DNA of 32,540 nucleotides, taken from assembly GCA_018062345.1 (NCBI GenBank), contig JAGOSL010000002.1:1-32540 (forward strand). The letters are read 5' to 3'. The stretch is from Pseudomonadota bacterium. Its GTDB lineage: Bacteria > Pseudomonadota > Alphaproteobacteria > Paracaedibacterales > CAITNM01. Made by a program: the position numbers and the translations under genes. The notes below the pieces were generated by a model that was not told the origin of the DNA, ran no database searches, and saw only the letters and a list, made by a program, of their open reading frames with translations. Position 1 is the first letter of the stretch, and the number at the start of each line of letters is the position of its first letter. Of this stretch, positions 7,434 to 16,526 are shown piece after piece.

Positions 7434-8843
7434 CTAATAACCTGTTTGTAATTTTTCAATTAACTGTTTGACTGTTGGAACGAACCCATTAGCGTAAAAA
7501 GGATCCTGACCAAAGCGATACGCTTGGTGACCTGCAAACATCAGTTGATTATCAACGTCTTCACTATGGCTAATTTCTTGGAGCGTTTTTTGAATACAAA
7601 ATGACCGAGGATCAGCTTTTTTACCTGTTGACCATGCCTCATTTTGCGCCCAGTTACTAAACTTACATGCGGACAAGCACCCCATGCAATTAATCTGATC
7701 TGTTAAAATTTGGTTAGATTCATCTTGTGTTACAAAAATCAAAGTACTTTCTGGGGTACGCATTGGTGTGTCAAATCCTTGCTTTACCCAAGCATCTGCG
7801 GATTCTTTATCGTGAGGAGCAAGATAAACAAATCTGCCTCGTGTGCCCACTGGAAACTGCTGTGTATGCTCACCTATTGGATCAACTGAATATGCCACTT
7901 GGCGAGCAGATCTATTTTCTAGGTTTTGCAAAAAAGCATTACGCACCCCAGAAGAATAAAATCCAGTTGGGCTGAAACGATTTAGCCTAATTTCGCCTTT
8001 TTTCAGCGTAACAAGTTTCTTTTTCCAAGTAGCAGAAATTGGGCTTTCTTGGGTTAAAAGTGGGCGTGTGCCAAATTGAAATGCAATAGGGCCTAGCTCT
8101 GGATTATCAATCCAATCTGCCCACTCTGAGAGCCACCAAACACCACCTGCCATGAAAATTGGGGTTTCACCAAGACCACATTCACGCATAGCTTTACGTA
8201 GTGCAATAACTCTAGGCTTTGGATCTTCTGGAACAAGTGGATCTTCACTATTAGAAAGGCCGTTGTGACCTCCGGCTAACCATGGATCTTCATAAACTAC
8301 ACCACCGAGAGAGTCTGAAAAGCGGCTGTAAGCACGCTTCCACAAAATATGAAAAGCACGTGCCGAAGAAACAATCGGATAGTAATATACCCCGTAACTT
8401 GCGCAAATTTCAGCCAATTTGTATGGCATGCCCGCACCACAAGTTACACCATGCACAAGACCTTTTGTTTGCGATAAGACACCATGAAGAATAGGCTCAA
8501 CGGCTCCCATTTCCCAAAGCACATTCATGTGAATACGGCCCTGGCCATTACTGCGTTCATGAGCAAGGCGAGCTTGAGTAATACCGCCTTTAATAGAGTA
8601 AGCTATAAGTTCATCGTGGCGTTCTCTGCGTGTTTTTCCATGGTAAACAACAGGGATAAGATTGCCATCGGCATCGTGGGCATCGGCATTTACGGCAGAA
8701 AATGTTCCTACACCACCTGCTGCAGCCCAAGCCCCTGAGCTTTCTCCGTTAGATACAGAAATACCCTTTCCACCCTCAACCAGGGGTAGAATTTCTTTGC
8801 CCGATATACGTATGGGATTTAATAAACTCACAAGACCGTTCAA
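7434..8843 (-). CDS. Nitronate monooxygenase / 2-nitropropane dioxygenase family protein
   Basis: This is an FMN-dependent TIM-barrel enzyme of the 2-nitropropane dioxygenase family, which oxidises alkyl nitronates; the true substrate of this long subgroup is not known to me. Family features are G-I-S-V-S-N-G-E near residue 27, H-G-V-T-C-G-A-G-M-P (~131-140), A-G-G-H-N-G (~191-196, the nucleotide-binding region), I-F-M-A-G-G-V (~229-235) and Q-F-G-T-R (~256-260). Near residue 384 a C-M-G-C-L-S-A-C cluster stands in a C-terminal extension, a possible metal site. The start is uncertain: TTG at 8843 has an AGG seven bases upstream, and a GTG lies a few codons later. It probably shares a transcript with rnhA. 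Confidence 0.8.
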   Translation of the reverse strand: MNGLVSLLNPIRISGKEILPLVEGGKGISVSNGESSGAWAAAGGVGTFSAVNADAHDADGNLIPVVYHGKTRRERHDELIAYSIKGGITQARLAHERSNGQGRIHMNVLWEMGAVEPILHGVLSQTKGLVHGVTCGAGMPYKLAEICASYGVYYYPIVSSARAFHILWKRAYSRFSDSLGGVVYEDPWLAGGHNGLSNSEDPLVPEDPKPRVIALRKAMRECGLGETPIFMAGGVWWLSEWADWIDNPELGPIAFQFGTRPLLTQESPISATWKKKLVTLKKGEIRLNRFSPTGFYSSGVRNAFLQNLENRSARQVAYSVDPIGEHTQQFPVGTRGRFVYLAPHDKESADAWVKQGFDTPMRTPESTLIFVTQDESNQILTDQINCMGCLSACKFSNWAQNEAWSTGKKADPRSFCIQKTLQEISHSEDVDNQLMFAGHQAYRFGQDPFYANGFVPTVKQLIEKLQTGY

Positions 8844-8953
8844 GTATAACCTATTCTGACTTTTTAACCGGAATTTTCTAAAAAGTCTATTGGGGGAATT
8901 TTTGGGGGGAGAGTTTAGTGAGTAGCGTAATCAATGATTTTGCATATTTTTCT

Positions 8954-8982
8954 TTGATTTAAAAAGATAAAAATGCTATAAA
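8954..8982 (+). promoter_or_regulatory. Sigma-70-type promoter for the exported methyltransferase-like gene
   Basis: TTGATT (8954-8959) and TATAAA (8977-8982) are separated by exactly 17 bases. The predicted transcription start is near 8989, giving a leader of only about 23 bases without an obvious Shine-Dalgarno sequence. The -10 region sits inside a small palindrome (ATGCT-ATAA-AGCAT). Confidence 0.5.
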
Positions 8983-9011
8983 GCATCATTATTTTAAATT
9001 AAAAATATTAC

Positions 9012-10181
9012 ATGAATATTATTTATTTTTTATTGATTTTAAGTACATTTTTATTATCGACCAATTTTTATGGAGCTAGTGAAAATCTAGAACCGCTGGC
9101 TGTTTATACTGAAAATGTCAACGGGGCCACACATAGTGTCCAGGTATTTCCGATTGAACAATATCAACGATTTGTTAATGAAGCACAAGGTAAACCAGCA
9201 GATCATCAGCCCTCAATAGATGAAGATGTTGATGTTAGCATGAGTGGATCTGAGGTTTTTTTAGCACTTCGGCCTACGCTACTTGATTCTCGTGCTTTTA
9301 TCAGGCGCTCTTTTGAAGACTATGCCGCAACTATGACACAAGAAGGTAAACCTACTCGCTTAATTATTGGATGTGGGCATAATAAAAAGCCTGATGATTG
9401 TATGAACCATCATCCTCATAGCAATGACTATTTCACAATTAATATACGTGATGAAGTTGAACCTGATGTTTTAGGTAACGTATTTTTCTTGCAAGATGCA
9501 GCTTTTAAGGCCAACAGCTGGGATTTTATCTTATTCGAATGCTTTCCATGGAAGCCTAAGAGAGATTTTGTAGATAAAAATTTACGTATGCTTGCAAATA
9601 GTTTGCGTCCAAACGGTGTTTGGGTAATTCCAGAATTGGCTTTACCTGCTCTGATAAAAATAGGTGAAGAAGGAAGCTTTCGAGAAGGCTGCAGTATTGC
9701 TGACGAACCATGGACAAAAGAATTATATCGGGGCATTACGCAACATATTTGTTATGAATGCGGAAAAATGGCAGACACAGAAACTGCATCGCAGTTTGGT
9801 CTTGGATGGCAATTCGGTGATCTTGCAGTATTCCATGATTATGCTGATGTACGCACAACTGTGAACGATTATTTTGTTCGACATGGGTTTGAGAGCGCAG
9901 AATTAAGAACACTGCCTGCGTTTTTCACTCAAAGCAATGCACTAGGAGGAATGTTTCGTAGCCAAGCATTAGAGATATGTCATTTAGACACTGAAGAAAA
10001 AACAACTTTAGATCTTTCAAAATATGCCATAACGCTTTTTTCTCCCCTTACAAACGATCCTGTAGTTATAAAAGCGAGATCTCGCGTTTTATTTGACCAA
10101 GATATTGATATTCTTGCTGGAGAGGAACTTGTTCGTCTGACACAGAATTTTTCTGACTTTGCTTTTATTGTTAGGAAATAG
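9012..10181 (+). CDS. Exported protein with methyltransferase-like fold
   Basis: No named family was recognised, but the layout is that of a class I SAM-dependent methyltransferase. There is an I-I-G-C-G-H-N motif I at residues 118-124, an acidic I-N-I-R-D-E-V-E-P-D-V segment (143-153) in the motif II-III position, S-W-D-F-I-L-F-E (169-176) in the motif IV position and S-L-R-P-N-G-V-W-V-I-P-E (197-208) as motif VI. Residues 1-21 are a clear hydrophobic signal peptide, which is unusual for a SAM-binding enzyme because SAM is cytoplasmic. An exported protein acting in host cytosol is one explanation (inference). It has its own promoter and is followed by strong hairpins, so it is probably monocistronic. 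Confidence 0.6.
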   Translation: MNIIYFLLILSTFLLSTNFYGASENLEPLAVYTENVNGATHSVQVFPIEQYQRFVNEAQGKPADHQPSIDEDVDVSMSGSEVFLALRPTLLDSRAFIRRSFEDYAATMTQEGKPTRLIIGCGHNKKPDDCMNHHPHSNDYFTINIRDEVEPDVLGNVFFLQDAAFKANSWDFILFECFPWKPKRDFVDKNLRMLANSLRPNGVWVIPELALPALIKIGEEGSFREGCSIADEPWTKELYRGITQHICYECGKMADTETASQFGLGWQFGDLAVFHDYADVRTTVNDYFVRHGFESAELRTLPAFFTQSNALGGMFRSQALEICHLDTEEKTTLDLSKYAITLFSPLTNDPVVIKARSRVLFDQDIDILAGEELVRLTQNFSDFAFIVRK

Positions 10182-10183
10182 TG

Positions 10184-10236
10184 AGGGTTCTTTTTAACCT
10201 CAATGTGTAGTTGGGGCATTTCCATATGAATGCCCC
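10184..10236. terminator. Two hairpins between convergent genes
   Basis: Directly after the methyltransferase-like gene, GAGGGTT and AACCTC flank a CTTTTT loop. A perfect 8-bp pair GGGGCATT/AATGCCCC with an eight-base spacer follows at 10213-10236. Lying between convergent genes, the pair probably stops transcription from both directions, although neither has a classical long T-tract on the plus strand. Confidence 0.5.
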
Positions 10237-10278
10237 ACGTGCATTAATATTAAAAGGCCAGATACAGCGCTTTAAGCT

Positions 10279-11784
10279 TTACCGTTGAAAAATAGTCACT
10301 CGGTAATTAAGCGCTTCAAGAACGTGATTTTGTGAAATATTTTCACATGACTCTAGGTCAGCAATTGTGCGCGATACACGCAACAAGCGATGGTATCCAC
10401 GCGCTGACAAATTATAGTGGTTAATGGCTTTGTGCAAAAGCGCATCAACTTCTTTATCTGCTCTAACGGCTTTATCAAGCATTTCGCCATCAACATAGGC
10501 GTTTATTATTTGAGTGTTGTAGCGCTGGTGTTGGCAATTTCTAGCATTTTCAACTCGTTGCAAAATACTTTGACTAGACTCTTCGTTGCGATCAATTTGT
10601 AGTTCTTCTGGTTTTAAAGCTTGAACAGGTATAACCAAATCAAAACGATCCATCATGGGCCCAGAAATTTTTTGCTGATATTCTTCGGCGCACTTTGGCA
10701 CTTTATGACATTGACGATCAGCGTCACCAAAATATCCACATCGGCAAGGATTCATGGCAGCAATACATTGGAATCTTGCAGGGTAAGTATAATGGTGCTG
10801 CACCCTTGCGATTGTTATTGTGCCTGTTTCTAGAGGTTGCCTTAAACTTTCCAAGCATGCTCTTGAAAATTCAGGTAATTCATCAAGAAAAAGCACACCA
10901 TTGTGAGCTAGAGATATTTCTCCTGGTTTGCCTTTTTGCCCTCCCCCAACCAGTGCAGGTAAGGAAGCGCTGTGGTGAGGATCTCTAAAAGGGCGCATTT
11001 TTACCAATCCATCTTTTGGGACCATTCCTGCCAAACTATGAATAACTGTGACATCTAGAGCTTCCTTGGGACTGAGTTTCGGTAAAATTCCTGGCACTCG
11101 CGCAGCAAGCATGGATTTTCCAGCGCCAGGAGGCCCAATCATGAGAACGTTGTGGCCCCCAGCTGCTGCTATTTCCAATCCTCGTTTGGCTAGACGCTGA
11201 AATTTAACATCTTTCATATCAAGAAATTTTAAATTCACTTCATCAAACTCAGGTTCAGGCTGACTTAAAATAATCTCATTTCTGAAATGTTGAATGATTT
11301 CCAAAAGATTTTTCGGAGCAAGAATACGAACATCTCCCCCCCAAGCTGCTTCTGGTCCACAATCATTTGGACAAATGATTCCCTTATCATGTTCAGCCGC
11401 CAAGAGCGTAGTGGGCAAAACTCCTGGGACACTTAAAATGCGACCATCTAATGTGATTTCACCTATGGCGACATAATTTTTCAACTCATCCTTAGGGACA
11501 ATATTCATTACGCCAAGAATTGTTAAAGCGATAGGCAAATCATAATGAGTACCTTCCTTTTGAAGATCTGCAGGTGTTAAATTGACCGTTAGCCTTACAG
11601 AAGGAATATCCATACCCAAGCCATGCAAGCAAGCGCGAATTCTTTCTCGGGATTCAGCAACAGCCTTATCGGCCAAACCAACAATTGTAAAAGTGGGTAA
11701 TCCAGGGGCAAATTGGACTTGCACTTCAATTAATTTAGATTGAACACCAAGAAAAGCAACTGTATAGCAGGTTGCAAGTTTCAT
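10279..11784 (-). CDS. comM: YifB/ComM family Mg-chelatase-like AAA+ ATPase
   Basis: ComM is a hexameric helicase that promotes branch migration during natural transformation in Vibrio and Haemophilus; many bacteria without known competence also carry it. From the chosen ATG at 11784 the protein has 501 residues, the normal size, and begins M-K-L-A-T-C-Y-T as family members do. An in-frame start 20 codons earlier gives an atypical basic leader. The N-terminal S5/Lon-protease-like fold includes G-L-P-T-F-T-I-V-G-L-A-D (28-39). Walker A is G-P-P-G-A-G-K-S (217-224) and Walker B is V-L-F-L-D-E (297-302). A C347-x-C349...C359...C365 cluster and the arginine-finger region G-P-M-M-D-R-F-D-L (375-383) follow. 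Confidence 0.92.
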   Translation of the reverse strand: MKLATCYTVAFLGVQSKLIEVQVQFAPGLPTFTIVGLADKAVAESRERIRACLHGLGMDIPSVRLTVNLTPADLQKEGTHYDLPIALTILGVMNIVPKDELKNYVAIGEITLDGRILSVPGVLPTTLLAAEHDKGIICPNDCGPEAAWGGDVRILAPKNLLEIIQHFRNEIILSQPEPEFDEVNLKFLDMKDVKFQRLAKRGLEIAAAGGHNVLMIGPPGAGKSMLAARVPGILPKLSPKEALDVTVIHSLAGMVPKDGLVKMRPFRDPHHSASLPALVGGGQKGKPGEISLAHNGVLFLDELPEFSRACLESLRQPLETGTITIARVQHHYTYPARFQCIAAMNPCRCGYFGDADRQCHKVPKCAEEYQQKISGPMMDRFDLVIPVQALKPEELQIDRNEESSQSILQRVENARNCQHQRYNTQIINAYVDGEMLDKAVRADKEVDALLHKAINHYNLSARGYHRLLRVSRTIADLESCENISQNHVLEALNYRVTIFQR

Positions 11785-11971
11785 TAATTTTTCTTTTATT
11801 TTTGAGATATATTTATTAAAGGTACGCGAAAAAGTTTCCTTCAAAAGCTATAAAAAATTATAGTTGTGGTTTATTTTTCTCAAACATTTTTGTTGATTAA
11901 ACAAAACGTCAAATGACCATAGTGTTTTTGTAAAAAACAAGTTATAGTTCCTGCTTGTAAAGGCAGAGTTT

Positions 11972-12892
11972 ATGAATAGACGCATAATTTTTATTATTAG
12001 CGCACTTATTATAGCAGGCGGGGTTGGTCTGTATAAAAAGCTATCTTCAACAATTGCAGATGAAAAAAGAATCTGCGTTTTCTCATCTAACATTCCGGGG
12101 GTGAAAGATGATGTGCGCTTAATTCGTCAGGCTTTGCGGTTTTACGATATCAAGCATCATCAGATTGTTGATAGTTCAAATCGCCAATGTGAGAATGCTT
12201 CGGTAAAAATTTTTCTTGAACAAGAAAAATTTACTGAGTCTATTAAAGCAGAGGACCCATCACTAAGAATTGGGTTGCATCTTCATGATTTACCGGAAGA
12301 GGAAGATCAAAAAATCATTTGTCTGTTTGAAGAAGACAGCATACAACAGCTGATTGAGTTGATGGAAAATATTATCAAAAAGCCACTATCGTGCTTGGTA
12401 ATATATGATGAAAACAATGAGTATTCGAAAAATTTAGTCGCGCAGTATCAAGAACTTGCGAAAATTAAAGGAATAAAATTACAGCTGTGCTGTTTTTCAC
12501 CCTTACTAAAAAGAAATGTTGCTACAGTTTTAAAGCAAACAGTGAATATTAACGCCGTTATTCTTATTCCAAGTCAACTAATCTTTTCAGATTCTGAGCT
12601 TATTTTAGAGCATTTTAAAATGCGAAAAATTCCTGTATTTGCAAATCATGCAGGGTTAATTCGCTCTGGAGCGCTTGGTGGTTATGATTTTGATATGCAA
12701 GAAATTGCACATGATATCGCAGAAATTACAAATGGTTATTTACGTGATGAAAAAACCATAAAAGAGAACCCTTTTGAGGAATTGTATCCTCAACTGCATT
12801 TAAATATGGATACTATCCGTCACCTTGGCATACAATTAGAGTCTGGTGATTTATTAGATGAGGCTGTCACTGTTGGTGGCACAGATTTATGA
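11972..12892 (+). CDS. ABC transporter substrate-binding protein (TrpX-like family)
   Basis: This is the periplasmic ligand-binding component of an ABC importer of the class called TrpXYZ in some bacteria (PF04392-type, COG2984). An N-terminal hydrophobic segment (residues ~5-23) without a lipobox cysteine suggests a signal anchor or signal peptide. The body shows the two-lobed binding-protein pattern, with C-L-V-I-Y-D-E-N (residues ~140-147) and a late I-P-V-F-A-N-H-A-G-L-I-R-S-G-A (~222-236), typical of this family near the ligand cleft. AAGGCAGAG precedes the ATG. The stop overlaps the permease start in an ATGA. The ligand is unknown; aromatic amino acids or purine-like compounds are family possibilities. 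Confidence 0.75.
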   Translation: MNRRIIFIISALIIAGGVGLYKKLSSTIADEKRICVFSSNIPGVKDDVRLIRQALRFYDIKHHQIVDSSNRQCENASVKIFLEQEKFTESIKAEDPSLRIGLHLHDLPEEEDQKIICLFEEDSIQQLIELMENIIKKPLSCLVIYDENNEYSKNLVAQYQELAKIKGIKLQLCCFSPLLKRNVATVLKQTVNINAVILIPSQLIFSDSELILEHFKMRKIPVFANHAGLIRSGALGGYDFDMQEIAHDIAEITNGYLRDEKTIKENPFEELYPQLHLNMDTIRHLGIQLESGDLLDEAVTVGGTDL

Positions 12893-13779
12893 ATACAATT
12901 CAATTAGTAGGCGTTCTTGAGTTCGGTTTAATTTATGGATTGGTAGCCATAGGTGTGTACCTATCGCTGAGAGTTCTTGATTTTCCAGATTTGAGTGTAG
13001 ACGGTACATTTCCTTTGGGAGCAGCCACATACGCAGCTTTAGTTGTGGTTGGCGTTCATCCATTATTAGCTACTCTTTGCGCAATAGTTTTAGGTGGAGT
13101 AGCAGGCTTAGTTACTGCATGGCTTTCAACCCATTTAAAATTTATGAATTTATTATCAGGAATTCTGGTAATGACAGCATTGTATTCTATTAATCTTAAA
13201 ATTATGAGACGACCTAATATATCGTTACTGGGCGAAAATACTATTTTTGAAGAATTTTTTCTTCCTTTGAAAACCTACTTCGGTTCTTTCTGGAGAGTTT
13301 TGCCCATTTTAATGTTAATAGGGTTATTGGCATATGCATTGAATCGTTTTTTAAAGACAAACATAGGTCTAGCCTTAAGAGCTACTGGCAACAACGCACG
13401 CATGGCGAGGGCACAAGGAATTAACGATAAAGCCATGGTTAGCTTGGGCTTATGTATTGCTAACAGCTTTGTTGCATTAGGCGGAGCTATATTTGCTCAA
13501 ATTAATGGTTTTGCTGATGTAACCATAGGAGTTGGTACAATTATTATTGGACTGGCAGCTGTTATTATTGGAGAAGCAATTTTTCCTGTAAAAAGAATCA
13601 GTTATGTAATTCTTGCTTGCATTGGTGGAGCCATACTTTATAGATTTGTCATTGCAACGGCTTTAAATATTGGCGGAGCCTTTTTGCAAGGTTCTGATTT
13701 AAATTTGGTGACTGCAATTCTTGTGGGCGTTGCCATGCTGCTACCTGATTTAAAAAAGCAGTTAGGATTAAAATCATGA
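12889..13779 (+). CDS. ABC transporter permease (TrpY-like)
   Basis: This 296-residue integral membrane protein has eight or so hydrophobic segments. The N-terminal block L-R-V-L-D-F-P-D-L-S-V-D-G-T-F-P-L-G-A is diagnostic for the COG4120 permease group, and the loop L-R-A-T-G-N-N-A-R-M-A-R-A-Q-G-I probably contacts the ATPase. It overlaps both neighbours by four bases, which indicates translational coupling of a binding protein-permease-ATPase operon. The cargo is unknown. Confidence 0.85.
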   Translation: MNTIQLVGVLEFGLIYGLVAIGVYLSLRVLDFPDLSVDGTFPLGAATYAALVVVGVHPLLATLCAIVLGGVAGLVTAWLSTHLKFMNLLSGILVMTALYSINLKIMRRPNISLLGENTIFEEFFLPLKTYFGSFWRVLPILMLIGLLAYALNRFLKTNIGLALRATGNNARMARAQGINDKAMVSLGLCIANSFVALGGAIFAQINGFADVTIGVGTIIIGLAAVIIGEAIFPVKRISYVILACIGGAILYRFVIATALNIGGAFLQGSDLNLVTAILVGVAMLLPDLKKQLGLKS

Positions 13780-14561
13780 TTAGCCTAAAAAATATATCGG
13801 TACATTTTGGTGCAGGGACCCCCGCTTTTAGAGCTGCCTTGAAAGATGTGTCGCTCAGCATTCAAGAAGGGGAATTTGTAACCGTGATTGGCAGTAATGG
13901 AGCAGGTAAATCTACCTTGCTTAATGCTGTTGCTGGGGAGGTTATTCCAGATTCTGGTCATATATGGATTGATGATGAGGAAGTAACCCAACAAGGAACA
14001 AACATTAGGGCAAAACACGTAGCACGGGTTTTTCAAGATCCTATTGCGGGAACCTGTTCTCAGCTTACTATTGGGGAAAATTTAGCCTTGGCTTTTTGCA
14101 GAGGAAAAAAGCGCTTACTTACGGGAGCGCTCTCGCCTTCTTCCAGGGCTTATTTTCAAAGCATATTAAAGCCTTTAAATTTAGGGTTAGAAAATCGCTT
14201 AGATACATCAATGGCGATGTTGTCAGGCGGACAACGTCAGGCTGTTAGCTTGCTTATGGCAACTTTGAGCCCATTGAAAATTTTGCTATTAGATGAACAC
14301 ACGGCAGCCCTAGACCCGAAAACAAGTCGGTTTGTCATGGATGTTACCCAAAGAATTATTGAAGAAAAAGGTTTAACAGCATTAATGGTAACCCATAGCC
14401 TATCACACGCCCTACAGTACGGAACACGCACAATAATGCTGCATGAAAGCCAACTTATATACGATATCAAGGGAGAGGAACGTAAAAAACTTACACCTCA
14501 AGACCTAATGCAGCAGTTTGGAAGCTCAATTGATAGCGATCGTTTGCTGTTAAATACTTAA
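13776..14561 (+). CDS. ABC transporter ATP-binding protein (TrpZ-like)
   Basis: This 261-residue ATPase powers the importer encoded just upstream. Walker A is G-S-N-G-A-G-K-S-T (39-47), the Q-loop is around Q87, the signature is L-S-G-G-Q-R-Q (149-155), Walker B ends in L-L-L-D-E (170-174) and the switch histidine is H207. It matches the COG1101 group that accompanies COG4120 permeases. It overlaps the permease stop by four bases. The following gene is convergent, only 11 bases away, with no obvious terminator between them. Confidence 0.9.
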   Translation: MISLKNISVHFGAGTPAFRAALKDVSLSIQEGEFVTVIGSNGAGKSTLLNAVAGEVIPDSGHIWIDDEEVTQQGTNIRAKHVARVFQDPIAGTCSQLTIGENLALAFCRGKKRLLTGALSPSSRAYFQSILKPLNLGLENRLDTSMAMLSGGQRQAVSLLMATLSPLKILLLDEHTAALDPKTSRFVMDVTQRIIEEKGLTALMVTHSLSHALQYGTRTIMLHESQLIYDIKGEERKKLTPQDLMQQFGSSIDSDRLLLNT

Positions 14562-14572
14562 AGTTATTTTGT

Positions 14573-16486
14573 TTAATTTGCACCTAAGGTTTGCAAAATA
14601 TCTTTAGAAATTGGCATAAATCGGCATAGACCTGTTTTTACAGCCGTTCGCATTTTTTCCAATGACTGCACTTGATCGGCCCCCAAACTTAAATCAACAA
14701 GTCCGCTAAACCAAAGACCAACGGGATGATCTGGTGCAACGCTAATGATAGCTTGAGCAACATCTTTAGTTTCTTTTAGGTTTTCCATTTTATCAAAGCA
14801 TATATTTAAAAATCCTATCGCCATATCTGCACGCTCTGGAAATTGAGAGATATGCTGCAAAATGATTTTTTTAAAGTTTTTGAAAAATTCAGAGTCTGGA
14901 GAAATTGTTACTTCAGCCAAATTGGCAAATGCATTGCAAGCATTAATAACATGCACAGAACTTACAACATTTCTTGTTTGGCAAGAATTGAGATAGTCTT
15001 TTGACACCAGTACAATTGCTTTTTCAATGCCTGGCAAATACTTACTATCTGCTTTAGAAAATTCACGTAGTCCTAGCGAAAATCTTCCTATGGTCATATT
15101 AGATGATTTGTATGTGCTGTACTTGTCATAAGCATGAGCAGGATCATTTATAAAAGCTGAAACATCCTCTTCAAATGTTTGTATGGTTCTAAATCTATAC
15201 TTGTTGATAGCAATAGATGACCAAAATTCAGTCGCAGAAAATACAATTAGAAAGATCCCACAAGCAATCCAGGCAAAATTTGGTATTTTCAACTGGTAGC
15301 TAACTTTTTCTTTGATAAAAGTTAGAGCAAACAATGAAAACACTAGAACTGGCGGGGTTTGAAACCAAGCACTTAATAGGATTAAGTAACTAACGACAAA
15401 AAATCGCCCAAACCAATCGCTAGAATCGATATTGTTTATCCACTTATAAATAATGGCCAGTAAAAGCCCCACACCCAACAAACCTGAAGAAACAAAAGTT
15501 TCTAGGATTAAGTTATGTGTATGAAGTAGATTGCGTTGCAAGAATTCCCAATTTGGATTGAAATTTCCATCTGTGTATAGAGAAAAATCTTCAAGTCTAA
15601 AAAGGTTAAGAACAGGAAAATCTTGATAGCTTCCCCAGCCATACCCAAAAAGCAAATGCAAAAATTTTGAAAAATCAAAATGATCAAAGTATTGCAATAT
15701 GGATACTATTCCAAGCAAAGTGCGGCTTTGTAGTTGTGGCAACAGATGAGCAAAAAAAGACCACGATACAAGGATCATGATAGCAATAAAACTGAGTCCA
15801 GCGGTTACATACCAGCCATCGTTTCTTGGTAAAAAGCTAATATTCCTTTTTGCAATCGGCAGCAAAAATATAAAAATAAGTGCGCATATGCAAGCCACCG
15901 TTACTGCAACATTGTCACAATGATGCAATACAAATAAAAATGCAGCGGTATAAACTGCATCGAACAAATATGGAAGTGCCGTTAATGATTTTCTAAAACT
16001 CACATAAAGAGGCAAACTTGCAAGCAAAGGAAATGCTGAAATATCTAAAAAGATATAGGTTTTTAAATGTAACCAATTATGGCACCCCGCAATGGTTAAA
16101 AAGCTATACGTCATTGGCACAAGCCATAAGGGTAGGGTTTGCATATTAATCTGCCTACCGGCGATAATTAAGGTAGCTAAAGACAAAAAGGTTGCTGTTC
16201 CTTCACGTATTTCATTAACCCCACCCAGCGCTGTTAAGTTGTTTTGGAAAATTCCAAGAAAACTTAAAGCTGCCAATAAGAAAAACCCACCAGATGAAGT
16301 AGGTATTTTTAAATCTGTTTTATTAAACCCAAACAAAAGCGCATATAAACCTGCCACTAACCACAATCCAAAAAATGCCCAATCAGATTCTTGAAAAATG
16401 CCAACGGGGCAAATTATAGGAAGGAACGGTAAAAAAATTAACAAATAGAAAAATCGGGCGGAGTGTATGAAAGGCATTTTATCCAC
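14573..16486 (-). CDS. O-antigen ligase/polymerase-like membrane protein
   Basis: This 637-residue protein has roughly ten or more hydrophobic segments in its first 430 residues, then a soluble C-terminal domain of ~200 residues. The large periplasmic loop ends with L-L-H-T-H-N-L-I-L-E-T-F (residues ~327-338), the H-N-x-x-L-E motif conserved in the Wzy_C/WaaL/PglL superfamily, and is preceded by L-F-G-Y-G-W-G-S-Y. These enzymes move lipid-linked glycans onto lipid A core, onto proteins, or into longer polymers. The C-terminal domain is helical, like the TPR-type tails in PglL-like ligases. No sugar-synthesis genes are nearby, so the acceptor cannot be predicted. Confidence 0.7.
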   Translation of the reverse strand: MDKMPFIHSARFFYLLIFLPFLPIICPVGIFQESDWAFFGLWLVAGLYALLFGFNKTDLKIPTSSGGFFLLAALSFLGIFQNNLTALGGVNEIREGTATFLSLATLIIAGRQINMQTLPLWLVPMTYSFLTIAGCHNWLHLKTYIFLDISAFPLLASLPLYVSFRKSLTALPYLFDAVYTAAFLFVLHHCDNVAVTVACICALIFIFLLPIAKRNISFLPRNDGWYVTAGLSFIAIMILVSWSFFAHLLPQLQSRTLLGIVSILQYFDHFDFSKFLHLLFGYGWGSYQDFPVLNLFRLEDFSLYTDGNFNPNWEFLQRNLLHTHNLILETFVSSGLLGVGLLLAIIYKWINNIDSSDWFGRFFVVSYLILLSAWFQTPPVLVFSLFALTFIKEKVSYQLKIPNFAWIACGIFLIVFSATEFWSSIAINKYRFRTIQTFEEDVSAFINDPAHAYDKYSTYKSSNMTIGRFSLGLREFSKADSKYLPGIEKAIVLVSKDYLNSCQTRNVVSSVHVINACNAFANLAEVTISPDSEFFKNFKKIILQHISQFPERADMAIGFLNICFDKMENLKETKDVAQAIISVAPDHPVGLWFSGLVDLSLGADQVQSLEKMRTAVKTGLCRFMPISKDILQTLGAN

Positions 16487-16526
16487 AGTTAATTAAGTGA
16501 AACATTAACATTTTGTTAAGACCTTG

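Noticed and set aside
11848-12093. Minus-strand ORF of 81 codons overlapping the binding-protein gene
   Set aside because: It overlaps the start of a well-supported transporter operon and its sequence has no recognisable features.
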